Shown here: positions 32,901-42,200 of the stretch, in pieces
Layout of the letters: each line of letters starts with the position of its first letter
Position numbering within the stretch: the stretch's first letter is position 1
Made by a program: the position numbers and the translations under genes
Notes under the pieces: model-generated
Seen by the model: only the letters and a program-made list of their open reading frames with translations
Databases searched by the model: none
Told to the model about the DNA's origin: nothing
Assembly (NCBI GenBank): GCA_964501535.1
Contig: CAZCSV010000008.1
Location: forward strand, 1-64,000
DNA from: FEN-1279 sp964501535
GTDB taxonomy: Bacteria; Bacteroidota; Ignavibacteria; Tepidaquicellales; Tepidaquicellaceae
Direction of reading: 5' to 3'
DNA length: 64,000 nucleotides

Positions 32901-32934
32901 AAAAAGAGCAATTCTATAACGAGAATTGCTCTTT
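32901..32934 (-). terminator. Terminator between ridA and rpsT
   Basis: A perfect 12-bp stem AAAGAGCAATTC/GAATTGCTCTTT (32903-32914 and 32923-32934). The minus-strand side continues into T6, so it mainly ends rpsT, though the stem could also stop ridA transcripts. Confidence 0.8.
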
Positions 32935-32957
32935 GGTTTACAAAATAAAAATTTACT

Positions 32958-33215
32958 TTATTTCATCTTGTTGATGCGCTTTGCAAGCTTGGACTTTACG
33001 TTAGCCGCTTTTTTCTTGTGTACCACACCTTTCACGGCGGCTCTGTCAAGTACTCTTGTTGTATTTTTAAATTCGGCTTCGGCTGTCTTCTTGTCCTTCG
33101 ATGTCGATACTTTCTTTATGGAGCCCTTAATTATAACTTTTATGTTTTTATTTCTTTCGGTTATTTTCTTTGTTTGTCTTGCTCTTTTTTGAGCCGATTT
33201 ATGTCTTAATGGCAT
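32958..33215 (-). CDS. rpsT: 30S ribosomal protein S20
   Basis: An 85-residue, Lys/Arg-rich primary 16S-binding protein. The start MPLRHKSAQKRARQ, the centre KTAEAEFKNTTRVLDRAAVKG and the end VHKKKAANVKSKLAKRI are typical of bS20. It is a single gene with its own terminator, converging with ridA. Confidence 0.96.
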   Translation of the reverse strand: MPLRHKSAQKRARQTKKITERNKNIKVIIKGSIKKVSTSKDKKTAEAEFKNTTRVLDRAAVKGVVHKKKAANVKSKLAKRINKMK

Positions 33216-33386
33216 TTTATGTCTTTTATTTACAAAAAGTAAAAATACTTAATTTTCATCATACTTTCAATTCGAATCTTTCGTTGCATTTAACTAAAAA
33301 GCATTACAAAAATTCCTTTTCCACACTGATTTTTTATATTATTTAGCTGTTGATTGTTTTAAAAGTTTTGACAAAATTAAAATTGT

Positions 33387-34457
33387 ATGAATAATATATT
33401 TAATAAATGGAAAAACAACGCTTTATTTACTATGCCGGGGTGCGTTAATTTCATTCTTTTTCTTTTTCTAATCTTCTTTATCACTCCTTGTGTTTCTTAT
33501 TGCCAGCAATTAAATAAAAAAATTGCTCCTCCTGAAAACGGCATTTACGTCGGTGCTTTTCCCAATTTAGGGGGTACTGAAGACAGCGTTACATTTGAAA
33601 GATTGAAAGCTTTTGAAAACTTAACAGGACAAAAACCCGTTTGGGTTTACTTTTCAAATAACTGGTTCAAAAAAATCCAATTCCCTTTAAAAGAAGTTCA
33701 GACAATAAAAGATTTCGGCTCAATACCTTTTATCAGATTGATGCCGCGTTCTGATTTTACGGAATATAAACAAGACCCTGTATATTCATTACAAAATTTC
33801 ATCGACGGTAAATTCGACAGTGATTTAAAGAAATGGGCAACCGATGCAAAAAACTATGGCGATCCGCTTATGCTTGAATTCGGGCTGGAAATGAACGGCA
33901 ACTGGTTTCCGTGGAGCGGTGTGTATAACGAAAAAAATCCCGAAAAATATAAAAAAGCTTATATACGTATAATAGAAATTTTCAGAGATGTTGATGCCGA
34001 CAATATTACTTTTATATATCATGTGAATTACGGCTCCGCACCCGAAGAAGAATGGAACACTATGTCTGCGTATTATCCCGGCGACGAATATATCGACTGG
34101 ATTGGAATGAGCATATACGGAGCACAAAGACCTGGTGACGGATGGGAAGATATTATAAATGCTTTTGAAAAACCTTACAAAGAATTATCGGAAATTTCTA
34201 AAAATAAACCTCTTGCAGTTTTTGAATTTGGCGTTGTGGAACATCCCAAAAAACCGGAATGGATTAAAGACTTTTTCAACCTTGTAAAATCGGAAAAATA
34301 TTCCCGTATAAAAGGAATTGCATACTGGCACGAAAAATGGGAAAATGAAGACGGGTCAATATCAAATTTAAGACTTGATTCTTCCCCTGAATCATTGAAT
34401 ATTTATAAAGATGCAATATCGGATGAATTTTTTCGGCCAAAAATTATTTTTCGCTAA
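33387..34457 (+). CDS. Exported GH26-like glycoside hydrolase (beta-mannanase type)
   Basis: A 356-residue protein. A hydrophobic membrane-targeting segment (FILFLFLIFFITPCV) follows a short basic start; a Cys near its end could also act as a lipobox, less clearly. The TIM-barrel domain has LEFGLEMNGNWFPWSG with the acid/base Glu168, DWIGMSIYGA, and VFEFGVVE with the nucleophile Glu280, plus AYWHEKWEN near the end, as in family GH26. It likely cuts a beta-linked mannan or similar polysaccharide outside the cytoplasm. Followed after 17 bases by the DUF2007 gene. Clan assignment is firm; the exact substrate is not. Confidence 0.82.
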   Translation: MNNIFNKWKNNALFTMPGCVNFILFLFLIFFITPCVSYCQQLNKKIAPPENGIYVGAFPNLGGTEDSVTFERLKAFENLTGQKPVWVYFSNNWFKKIQFPLKEVQTIKDFGSIPFIRLMPRSDFTEYKQDPVYSLQNFIDGKFDSDLKKWATDAKNYGDPLMLEFGLEMNGNWFPWSGVYNEKNPEKYKKAYIRIIEIFRDVDADNITFIYHVNYGSAPEEEWNTMSAYYPGDEYIDWIGMSIYGAQRPGDGWEDIINAFEKPYKELSEISKNKPLAVFEFGVVEHPKKPEWIKDFFNLVKSEKYSRIKGIAYWHEKWENEDGSISNLRLDSSPESLNIYKDAISDEFFRPKIIFR

Positions 34458-34474
34458 ACCTAACAATAAATACT

Positions 34475-34765
34475 ATGGAAGCTCAAGACAAAGAAAAACT
34501 CGTAACAGTATTTAAAACGGGGCATCACGGAACAATTGCCATTGTTAAATCCATTCTGGAGGAGGCGGGCATAGAATATGCCGCAAAAGGAGAACAAGTA
34601 CAGGATTTAATTGGTGCCGGTATTTTTGGTGTCGGGTATAACCCGATAACAGGTCCCGTGGAATTTCAGGTCCTCGAAGATAATGCAGAGTATGCAAAAG
34701 AACTGCTTAAGGATGTCGAGGATTTTCCGCCGGAACAGGAAGAAGAAAACCCGGGAGAGAAATAA
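34475..34765 (+). CDS. DUF2007-domain protein
   Basis: A 96-residue cytoplasmic protein with the DUF2007 pattern: VTVFKTGHHGTIAIVKSILEEAGI at the N-terminus, a loop with FGVGYNPITGPVEFQV, then a C-terminal helix NAEYAKELLKDVE. The family is predicted to act in signal transduction by analogy only; no function is proven. Its C-terminus is acidic. It lies 24 bases before the BaiN-like gene. Confidence 0.8.
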   Translation: MEAQDKEKLVTVFKTGHHGTIAIVKSILEEAGIEYAAKGEQVQDLIGAGIFGVGYNPITGPVEFQVLEDNAEYAKELLKDVEDFPPEQEEENPGEK

Positions 34766-34789
34766 AATATTTTAATCAAAACTGATTAC

Positions 34790-36001
34790 TTGAAAAACTT
34801 AAATATCGGGATTATCGGCGGCGGTGCGGCTGGATTCTTCGCTGCAGTGGAAATTGCCTCAAGCAATCCTATGTATAAAATCACCATCCTCGAAAAATCT
34901 GATAAACTGCTTTCGAAAGTTAAAATATCGGGCGGCGGGCGGTGCAATATCACCAATGCTTGTTTCGATGTCGATGAATTAGTAAAAAACTATCCCCGCG
35001 GTTTCAAAGAATTAAAAGGTGTATTCACAAAATTTAATCCTTCCGATACTATTAACTGGTTCGAAACAAAAGGCGTTAAACTGAAAATTGAAAATGATAA
35101 CCGGGTCTTCCCTTTAAGCAATAAATCCGAAACAGTCGTTAATCTTTTCCTTAGCGAAGCGAAAAAATATAATATCGAAATTGTTAAAAACTATACCGTC
35201 AATGAAATTAAAAAATCAAATACCGGCTTTACTGTAAATCCTCAGTCTAAATTTGCCATCACGTTCGATAAACTTTTAATTGCAACCGGGGGAAGTTCAA
35301 AGAGCGAATCTTTTTCCTTTGTAAAGAAACTCGGTCATACAATTATCCCGCCTGTGCCTTCACTTTTTACTTTTAATGTGTTAAATCATCCTCTAAAAGG
35401 ACTCGAAGGTATTAGTCTCGAAAAAACAAAAATCAAAATTCAAAAAACAAATCTCGCTCAGGTTGGGGCAATCCTGATTACACACTGGGGCTTTAGCGGA
35501 CCGGCAATTTTAAAATTGTCTTCTTTCGGAGCGAGAGCAATAAACGAAAAGGGTTATGACTTTTTTGTTGAAATCAACTGGATTCCCGAGTTTGAAAATG
35601 TGAAGAAACACCTTTCCGAAATAAAATCCGATTCCCATAATCAAAAAATATCTTCTCACTCCCGTTTTAATCTGCCCTTGAGATTTTGGAAAAAACTCGT
35701 CTTGCTCTCGGGAATTAACGATGATCTGAAATGGACGGAAGCTTCAAAAGATAAACTCTTAAAGCTTGAAAAAATTTTAACCAACAGTATCTTTCACGTA
35801 AACGGTAAAACACCATTCAAAGAGGAGTTCGTTACAGCAGGCGGAATATCTTTGAAAGAAATCAACTTCCGGACTATGGAGAGTAAAATATGCGAAGGGG
35901 TGTACTTTGCCGGCGAAGTTCTCGATATAGACGGCATCACCGGGGGTTTTAACTTTCAATCTGCATGGAGCACCGCATATATCGCCGCGAAATCAATTTA
36001 A
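34790..36001 (+). CDS. BaiN/HI0933-type NAD(P)/FAD-dependent oxidoreductase
   Basis: A 403-residue flavoprotein. FAD dinucleotide motif: NIGIIGGGAAGFFAAVEIA at the N-terminus; family motif SGGGRCNITNAC; a second motif LIATGGSSKS; and a C-terminal FAD segment FAGEVLDIDGITGGFN. Length and motif set match the HI0933/YhiN/BaiN family, whose general role is uncertain; one member reduces bile acids. The start is TTG at 34790. It ends before a terminator-separated convergent operon. Confidence 0.92.
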   Translation: MKNLNIGIIGGGAAGFFAAVEIASSNPMYKITILEKSDKLLSKVKISGGGRCNITNACFDVDELVKNYPRGFKELKGVFTKFNPSDTINWFETKGVKLKIENDNRVFPLSNKSETVVNLFLSEAKKYNIEIVKNYTVNEIKKSNTGFTVNPQSKFAITFDKLLIATGGSSKSESFSFVKKLGHTIIPPVPSLFTFNVLNHPLKGLEGISLEKTKIKIQKTNLAQVGAILITHWGFSGPAILKLSSFGARAINEKGYDFFVEINWIPEFENVKKHLSEIKSDSHNQKISSHSRFNLPLRFWKKLVLLSGINDDLKWTEASKDKLLKLEKILTNSIFHVNGKTPFKEEFVTAGGISLKEINFRTMESKICEGVYFAGEVLDIDGITGGFNFQSAWSTAYIAAKSI

Positions 36002-36030
36002 TTACATACGTAAAATTATTCTTTTTATAA

Positions 36031-36069
36031 ATAAAAAAAATCCGCAGTCATATAAAATGACTGCGGATT
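36031..36069 (-). terminator. Terminator of the 2-oxoacid oxidoreductase operon
   Basis: A perfect 12-bp stem AATCCGCAGTCA/TGACTGCGGATT (36039-36050 and 36058-36069), followed on the minus strand by T8. It also separates the convergent BaiN-like gene. Confidence 0.85.
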
Positions 36070-36092
36070 CGAATAAAATGTTTTTATCTAAA

Positions 36093-36641
36093 TTACTTCG
36101 AGACTTCTTCCATTAACTCTTTGCCCTTCATCAATGCATCACGGTTTAACGGAAGTAAATTATGATATCTTTCGGGCAATACTTTTTTTAATGCCTCAAT
36201 AATCGAGTCGATTTTTACTATCGGTCGCTTTGCTAAATATGAACCAAGCAATACCATATTGGCAACTTTAACGTTGTTTAACTTGTTAGCCGCATCCGCC
36301 GCAGGTATCGGGTATATCTCAATGTCTTTTCTCTCCGATGCGTGCAATATATTTGTCGATTCGTATACTATTAATCCGCCCGGTTTTACTTTACTTCCGA
36401 ACTTATCCATCGACGGCTGGTTTAATATTATCGCAGTATCAAAAGTGGAAAGGATAGGCGAGCTTATTGTTTCGTCGGATATTATTGTTATGCAGTTTGC
36501 AGTTCCGCCCCGCATCTCAGGCCCGTATGACGGCATCCAGGTTACATTTTTTCCTTCTACCATCGCCGAATATCCGAGTGTCTGCCCCATCGACAGTACC
36601 CCCTGTCCTCCAAAACCTGCTATTATAATTTCTTCGGTCAT
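36093..36641 (-). CDS. 2-oxoacid:ferredoxin oxidoreductase, gamma subunit
   Basis: About 182 residues forming the small gamma domain of ferredoxin-dependent 2-oxoacid oxidoreductases (IIIAGFGGQGVLSMGQTL; SYGPEMRGGTANC). I start at ATG 36641 (MTEEIII) rather than the upstream ATG at 36659: the sequence before it, GGAAGGAAAAG, is a strong ribosome binding site, and family members begin here. It is the last gene of the operon delta-alpha-beta-gamma, 75 bases after beta, and carries the terminator. The subunit is needed for CoA-dependent catalysis in four-subunit enzymes. Confidence 0.92.
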   Translation of the reverse strand: MTEEIIIAGFGGQGVLSMGQTLGYSAMVEGKNVTWMPSYGPEMRGGTANCITIISDETISSPILSTFDTAIILNQPSMDKFGSKVKPGGLIVYESTNILHASERKDIEIYPIPAADAANKLNNVKVANMVLLGSYLAKRPIVKIDSIIEALKKVLPERYHNLLPLNRDALMKGKELMEEVSK

Positions 36642-36716
36642 AACTTCTTTTCCTTCCATTATTCTTTTAATCCCTGAATTCTTTCAGGTTTCATTTTTTT
36701 GTTTTATAAATTTGTT

Positions 36717-37538
36717 CTACTTTAATCCGGCAAGATCTTCCTTAGACGGAACCTTTACATCCCCAAGCGGATAATACGGCAGCATTTCCTTCTCAATAAA
36801 CTCATTCGATTTTACGGGCGTCAGCTTCCAGTTGCTTGGACAGTTCGATATCACTTCTATGAAAGTAACTCCCTTTTTTAACTGCTGGTACTTAAACCCG
36901 TTCGTTACTGCCTTCTTAAATTTCCTCACGTTTGCAGGCGTATGTACGGAATGCCTTGATACATAAAATGCACCTTTCAAGGGAGCTAACAGTTCGCACA
37001 TTTTTAAAGGCATACCCGCAAAACCTACATCTCTTCCGTAAGGACTTGTCGTCGTCTTCATACCGGCTAACGTCGTTGGAGCCATCTGTCCGCTTGTCAT
37101 TCCGTATACCGCATTGTTTATGAATATTATCATTATATTTTCACCCCTGTTTACACAGTGAACCGTCTCTGCCGTACCTATTGCCGCCAAATCCCCGTCA
37201 CCCTGATAGGTAAATACATATTTGTCCGGTAATACTCTTTTAATTCCGGTTGCAACCGCTGTTGCCCTACCGTGTGCCGCCTCCTGCATATCTATGTTTA
37301 AATAATCATACGCAAACACCGAGCATCCTACCGGAGCTACACCTATCGTATTTTCCTGTATCCCCAGTTCTTCAATTACTTCCGCAATAACTTTGTGCGC
37401 CGTGCTGTGTCCGCACCCCGGACAGTAATGCATCCTCGTTCCCGTTAAAGTAGTCAACGGTTTCTCATACACCAGTTCATATATATCTTCACCGTCAATA
37501 ATACAATCTTTTTCGCCGGTTAACATTTCTTTTTCCAT
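36717..37538 (-). CDS. 2-oxoacid:ferredoxin oxidoreductase, beta subunit (TPP-binding)
   Basis: A 273-residue subunit that binds thiamin diphosphate. HYCPGCGHSTAHKVIAE is the conserved start of the domain; GDGDLAAIGTAETVHC followed by NNAVYGMTSGQMAP is the TPP/Mg2+ motif (GDG...NN), and VGCSVFAYDYLN is typical of KorB/VorA proteins. It lies between alpha (36-base gap) and gamma and shares their transcript. Confidence 0.93.
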   Translation of the reverse strand: MEKEMLTGEKDCIIDGEDIYELVYEKPLTTLTGTRMHYCPGCGHSTAHKVIAEVIEELGIQENTIGVAPVGCSVFAYDYLNIDMQEAAHGRATAVATGIKRVLPDKYVFTYQGDGDLAAIGTAETVHCVNRGENIMIIFINNAVYGMTSGQMAPTTLAGMKTTTSPYGRDVGFAGMPLKMCELLAPLKGAFYVSRHSVHTPANVRKFKKAVTNGFKYQQLKKGVTFIEVISNCPSNWKLTPVKSNEFIEKEMLPYYPLGDVKVPSKEDLAGLK

Positions 37539-37574
37539 AATCTATACTTTTTAAAATTTTTAAACTTTTTGTTT

Positions 37575-38639
37575 TTATTTTATTTTAGCTAATTTTTCGA
37601 AATTTTCCAGCACTTCATCCGGTCCGGGAATTATTCCACCCATTCTTCCGTAATGCCACACAGGTACCTTTCCTTCGACTGCTAACCTAACGTCTTCCAC
37701 CATTTGCCCAGCGTTTAATTCAACGGTCAGTATTCCCTTCAAATGCCTGGATATCTCATCTATCTTACCATACGGGAAGGGATATAATGTTATCGGCCGC
37801 AACAATCCTAATTTAATTCCTTTTTCCCTTGCTAGTAATACCGTTTTATGACTTATCCTCGATGATAATCCGTATGCTACTATCAGGTATTCCGCATCAT
37901 CCGTCAACACCTCTTCGAACCTTACCTCATTCTTGCAAATCTCTTCGTATTTCTTATTTAAGAGTAAATTAACCTGCTCCATTTTTTCCGGCTGTATAAA
38001 AAGTGACGTAATTATATTTCTTTCCCTGTCCTTTGTTTTTCCCGTTGTTGCCCAGTCTTTTTTTATCGGCTTTACTTCCCTCTTTTTGAAAATTACTTTT
38101 TCCATCATCTGCCCGATTGCACCGTCAGATAACATTAAAACGGGATTCCTGTACTTGTCGGCGAGTTCAAATCCCAGAAAAACAAAATCCGCCATCTCCT
38201 GAACGCTGTTCGGTGCAAGCACTATCAGGTGGTAATCTCCGTGACCGCCGCCTTTTGTCGCCTGAAAATAATCCCCCTGGGAAGGCTGAATAGTACCAAG
38301 CCCCGGACCACCTCTGTTTACATTTACCAGTAAACAAGGGAGTTGAGCCGAAGCAATGTAAGATACCCCCTCCTGCATTAAACTAAAACCGGGTGATGAA
38401 GATGAAGTCATTACCCTCGCGCCTGCTCCCGCTGCGCCGTAAATCATATTAATTGATGCAACCTCGCTTTCCGCTTGTAATGGAATTCCATACCTGCCCG
38501 GCATCTCACGCGACAAATATTCCAATACCTCGGATTGCGGGGTTATAGGATAACCGAAATATGCATCACACTTCGCCTGTATTGCCGCCTCCGCCATTGC
38601 TTCGTTACCCTTCATTAATCTAATATCGAGTTCTTCCAT
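37575..38639 (-). CDS. 2-oxoacid:ferredoxin oxidoreductase, alpha subunit (VorB/KorA type)
   Basis: A 354-residue subunit. Motifs: RLMKGNEAMAEAAIQAKCDA, YFGYPITPQSEVLEYL, QAESEVASINMIYGAAGAG, SSSSPGFSLMQEG, and NVNRGGPGLGTIQPSQGDY. These are typical of the branch annotated as VorB (branched 2-oxoacid) or KorA (2-oxoglutarate); the two cannot be told apart safely by eye. The enzyme oxidises the 2-oxoacid to acyl-CoA and reduces ferredoxin, or runs in reverse to fix CO2. A 145-base gap separates it from the ferredoxin-like subunit upstream. Confidence 0.93.
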   Translation of the reverse strand: MEELDIRLMKGNEAMAEAAIQAKCDAYFGYPITPQSEVLEYLSREMPGRYGIPLQAESEVASINMIYGAAGAGARVMTSSSSPGFSLMQEGVSYIASAQLPCLLVNVNRGGPGLGTIQPSQGDYFQATKGGGHGDYHLIVLAPNSVQEMADFVFLGFELADKYRNPVLMLSDGAIGQMMEKVIFKKREVKPIKKDWATTGKTKDRERNIITSLFIQPEKMEQVNLLLNKKYEEICKNEVRFEEVLTDDAEYLIVAYGLSSRISHKTVLLAREKGIKLGLLRPITLYPFPYGKIDEISRHLKGILTVELNAGQMVEDVRLAVEGKVPVWHYGRMGGIIPGPDEVLENFEKLAKIK

Positions 38640-38784
38640 AATATAAAATTATTAAGTTTGTATTTATTAAAAATTTGATTTTGTTGACTGATAACAAGGA
38701 AGTTTTTACCGGAATAACTTACTTTATTAATCCCAAACCCCTCTGTGCGTAATCAGTAAAATCAGTAATAGAAATCAACGACTG

Positions 38785-39099
38785 CTAACGGTCTATTTTG
38801 ATTTTCATATCTGACTGAACATTTTTTACTTCCGCAACAAGCTCCTTTTTCTTCGGACTTGTGCGATATACTTTTATTACCCCGTCCGGACAAACAAGAG
38901 CACAATTCGTGCATCCCGTGCAAAGATCATCTATTATTACCGCATATCTGTATCCAAAATTGTTAATGTCTTTTGACATCTTAATCGCATTTTCATTGCA
39001 GGCTGTTATACATATTTCGCACCCTTTGCACCTTTGAATGTCAACTACTGTCTTGCCTTTAACTTTACGGGGCTTCTTTGCTGCTGCTGTTTCACTCAT
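38785..39099 (-). CDS. 4Fe-4S ferredoxin-type delta subunit of 2-oxoacid oxidoreductase
   Basis: A 104-residue protein with two 4Fe-4S motifs: CKGCEICITACNENAI and CTGCTNCALVCPDGVI. The N-terminus is basic (KKPRKVKGK). It passes electrons from the alpha/beta/gamma core to free ferredoxin. It is first in the operon. Confidence 0.93.
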   Translation of the reverse strand: MSETAAAKKPRKVKGKTVVDIQRCKGCEICITACNENAIKMSKDINNFGYRYAVIIDDLCTGCTNCALVCPDGVIKVYRTSPKKKELVAEVKNVQSDMKIKIDR

Positions 39100-39196
39100 A
39101 AATTTGACTTTTGGAATGTGTTAATAAATTACTATTTGGAAATTATTTAAAATTATCTTAAAAAAAAATACTAAAAATAGGGAGATTTTAAAGCTT

Positions 39197-39229
39197 TTTG
39201 ATTATATTACAGTTTCTGTTTTACTTTTA
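39197..39229 (+). promoter_or_regulatory. Putative promoter of the gingipain-like gene
   Basis: TTTG at 39197-39200 and TACTTTTA at 39222-39229 are 21 bases apart, close to the TTTG/TAnnTTTG promoter of this phylum. The leader would be about 60-70 bases. Confidence 0.4.
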
Positions 39230-39299
39230 CTTTTTAAAAATTTTATGTTAACTTTAGATATAATTAATATTTTTAAAAACTAAATACCAAAGAATAAAC

Positions 39300-42200
39300 A
39301 TGGAAAAATATAATTCTTTTGTGACAAAATCATTTGTTTTAATAATTTTGTTACTTTCAATTTCATTTGGGGATGTAAATTCCCAGGTTTACAACTACTA
39401 TGATAGTTGGGGTCCTGCCGGAATAAACATTGTTAAGCAGAATCCGTCCGGCATTGTCGTGAATTACTCCATTAAAAATTTCAACTTCAATGATGTCAAT
39501 GTCGACGGCATAAATATGAAATCTGTTCATCTGCCGGATGTTTTCCTGCCTAATAACGAAGGCTATCCGGACCTGCCCGGGACAAGCCGTATGATAGCTG
39601 TCCCAAAAGGTGCTTATGCAACTTTTAAAATTATTTCCAAGAGAACGGAGATAATTAAAGATGTATTAGTTGCACCCGCTCCAAGAATACCGAAAGATAC
39701 CGAACCGGGACCACTGCAGTATAATAAGAATATGAGCGTATACTCTAAAAACGCCCAATATCCGGACAATCCGGTCTTATTATCCGAAATCTCTAAAATT
39801 AGAGAACTCGATTTCGTTACTCTTGGTATTACTCCTTTCCAGTATAATCCCCAGACAAAAGAACTTATTGTATACAGAGACCTGCAAATTGAAGTTAACT
39901 TTGTCGGCGGAACAGGTTATTTCGGAAACGATGCATACAGGAGCAGATGGTTCGACCCGATACTGGAGGATGCTTTTATTAACGGTTCTTCTTTACCAAA
40001 AATTGATTACGGAAAGAGAAACGTTGAATGGGAAAATACAAGAGCTTATGGATACGAGTATATAATTATCTGTCCAAACGTTCCCGAGTTTTTACAATGG
40101 GCAGACTCGATACGGAACTTCAGAATTGCACAGGGAATAAAAACCGGAATATTCACTCTAACGCAAATCGGCGGAAATGATGCAACAATCATAAAGAACT
40201 TCCTGACCAATGCCTGGAACAACTGGCCGGTTAAACCGGTTGCGGTTCTGATGCTTGGCGATTACAATCCTCCGGTTACAGCAAACGCTGTTACTTCTCC
40301 GATATACAACAGTTATTGTGTTTCGGATAACATGCTCGGTGATATAGACAACAATCAACTGCCGGATTTGATAATGGCACGTATGACGGCACAGGATGCC
40401 ACACAGCTACAGACAATGATTACGAAATTTCTGGACTATGAAAGAAACCCCCCGACAGATGCAAACTACTATCTCAAACCAATCACTGCACTTGGATGGC
40501 AGACAGAGAGATGGTTCCAGATTTGTTCGGAAGCTGTAGGCGGTTTCTGGAAGAAAATCATGGGAAAGAATCCCACAAGGATTAATGCAATTTATTCGGG
40601 AACACCAAGTACGATATGGTCGACCGCAACAAACACTGCAACGGTTGTTAATTACTTTGGACCTGCGGGAACATATTATATTCCTCTGACTCCCGATTCA
40701 CTCGGCGGATGGAGCGGTGGTACAGCACAGATGGTCGTTAACGCTATAAACGCCGGTGCTTTCGCCCTCCAGCATAGAGACCACGGATCAACATCAGGCT
40801 GGGGCGAACCCGCTTTCCAAAGTTCAAACATCGACCAGCTTACCAATAATAACAACAAACTTTGTTTTATTTTCTCGATTAACTGCTTAACGGGAAAATA
40901 CAATAATTCTTCCGAGTGTTTTACGGAGAAATTCCACAGATATAAATATAACGGATTAAACGCAGGGGCGCTCGGTTTAATTGCGGCATCAGAAACTTCT
41001 TATTCGTTTGTCAATGACTGCTATGTCTGGGGTATGATGGATAATTTCTGGCCACAGTTCATGCCGACCTACGGCACCACGCCTGCATCAAGAGATTTCA
41101 AACCTGCGTTCGGAAACGCCGCGGGTAAATATTTTCTGTATCAGTCGAGTTGGCCTTACAATACAAGTAACAAGGAAGTTACATATCACTTATTCCATCA
41201 TCACAGTGATGCGTTTCTGGATATCTATGCAAACGTTCCGACTAACATGACCATATCACATGCCTCTACAATAGCTACGGGCGTTACCACGTTCAACGTT
41301 ACTGCCGAAGCCGGAGCATTCATTGCCCTGACAATCGATACGACCATACTCGGAACAGGAACAAGCACTGGTTCGACATTAAGCATTACCATTCCCGGGA
41401 CACAGGTTCCTCCGCAAATTATGAAAGTAGTTGCCACCAAACAGGATAAATACCGCTATACCGCCAACGTTCAGGTAATCCCGAACTCCGGTGCTTATAT
41501 AGTCAAAGATACATTGGGAATTAACGATGCTGCTCCGCTTGGAAACGGCAATGGCATGATGGATTACGGTGAAACAAATAAATTAAACGTAAGAGTTAAA
41601 AATGTCGGCTCAGTCTCGGCAACCAACGTAAATGTTAAAATAACTACCTCGGATCCTTATATTACAATGACAGACTCAACCGAAAGCTACGGAACCATAA
41701 ACGCAGGTGCAACAGTAAATAAAAACGATGCTTTCGCTTATAACGTATCCCCGCTGATTCCAGACGGAAGATCCGTTAATTTCAATTTCACGGCAACAAG
41801 CGGAACAAACACCTGGACAAGCACTTTTGCAATTCAGGCGCATGCTCCCGTTATGGAAATGGGAACCGTGGTTGTAAATGACTCCGCAGGTAATAACAAT
41901 GGAAGGTGGGATATAAACGAAACCGTTATGCTAAAAATTCAATTTAAAAATAGCGGAACATCGGGTTTGACTAACGGAGCAGGAAAATTAATTAAAAACA
42001 GCGCATACGTTACACTGAATACCGACAGTATTATCTATGGTACCATTCCTGCAGGAGGCTCGGTAATAAAACAATACAGTGCTACATCCTCGACAAGCAC
42101 TCCAGCCGGTCATTCTGCGCAGTTCTTCTATAGAATGTCATGCAATATGAGAAGTCCCGTTATAGATACCTTTAACGTTACAATCGGTCAAAACATCTTT

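Noticed and set aside
36259..36774. 171-residue plus-strand frame
   Set aside because: Antisense to the gamma subunit of the oxidoreductase.
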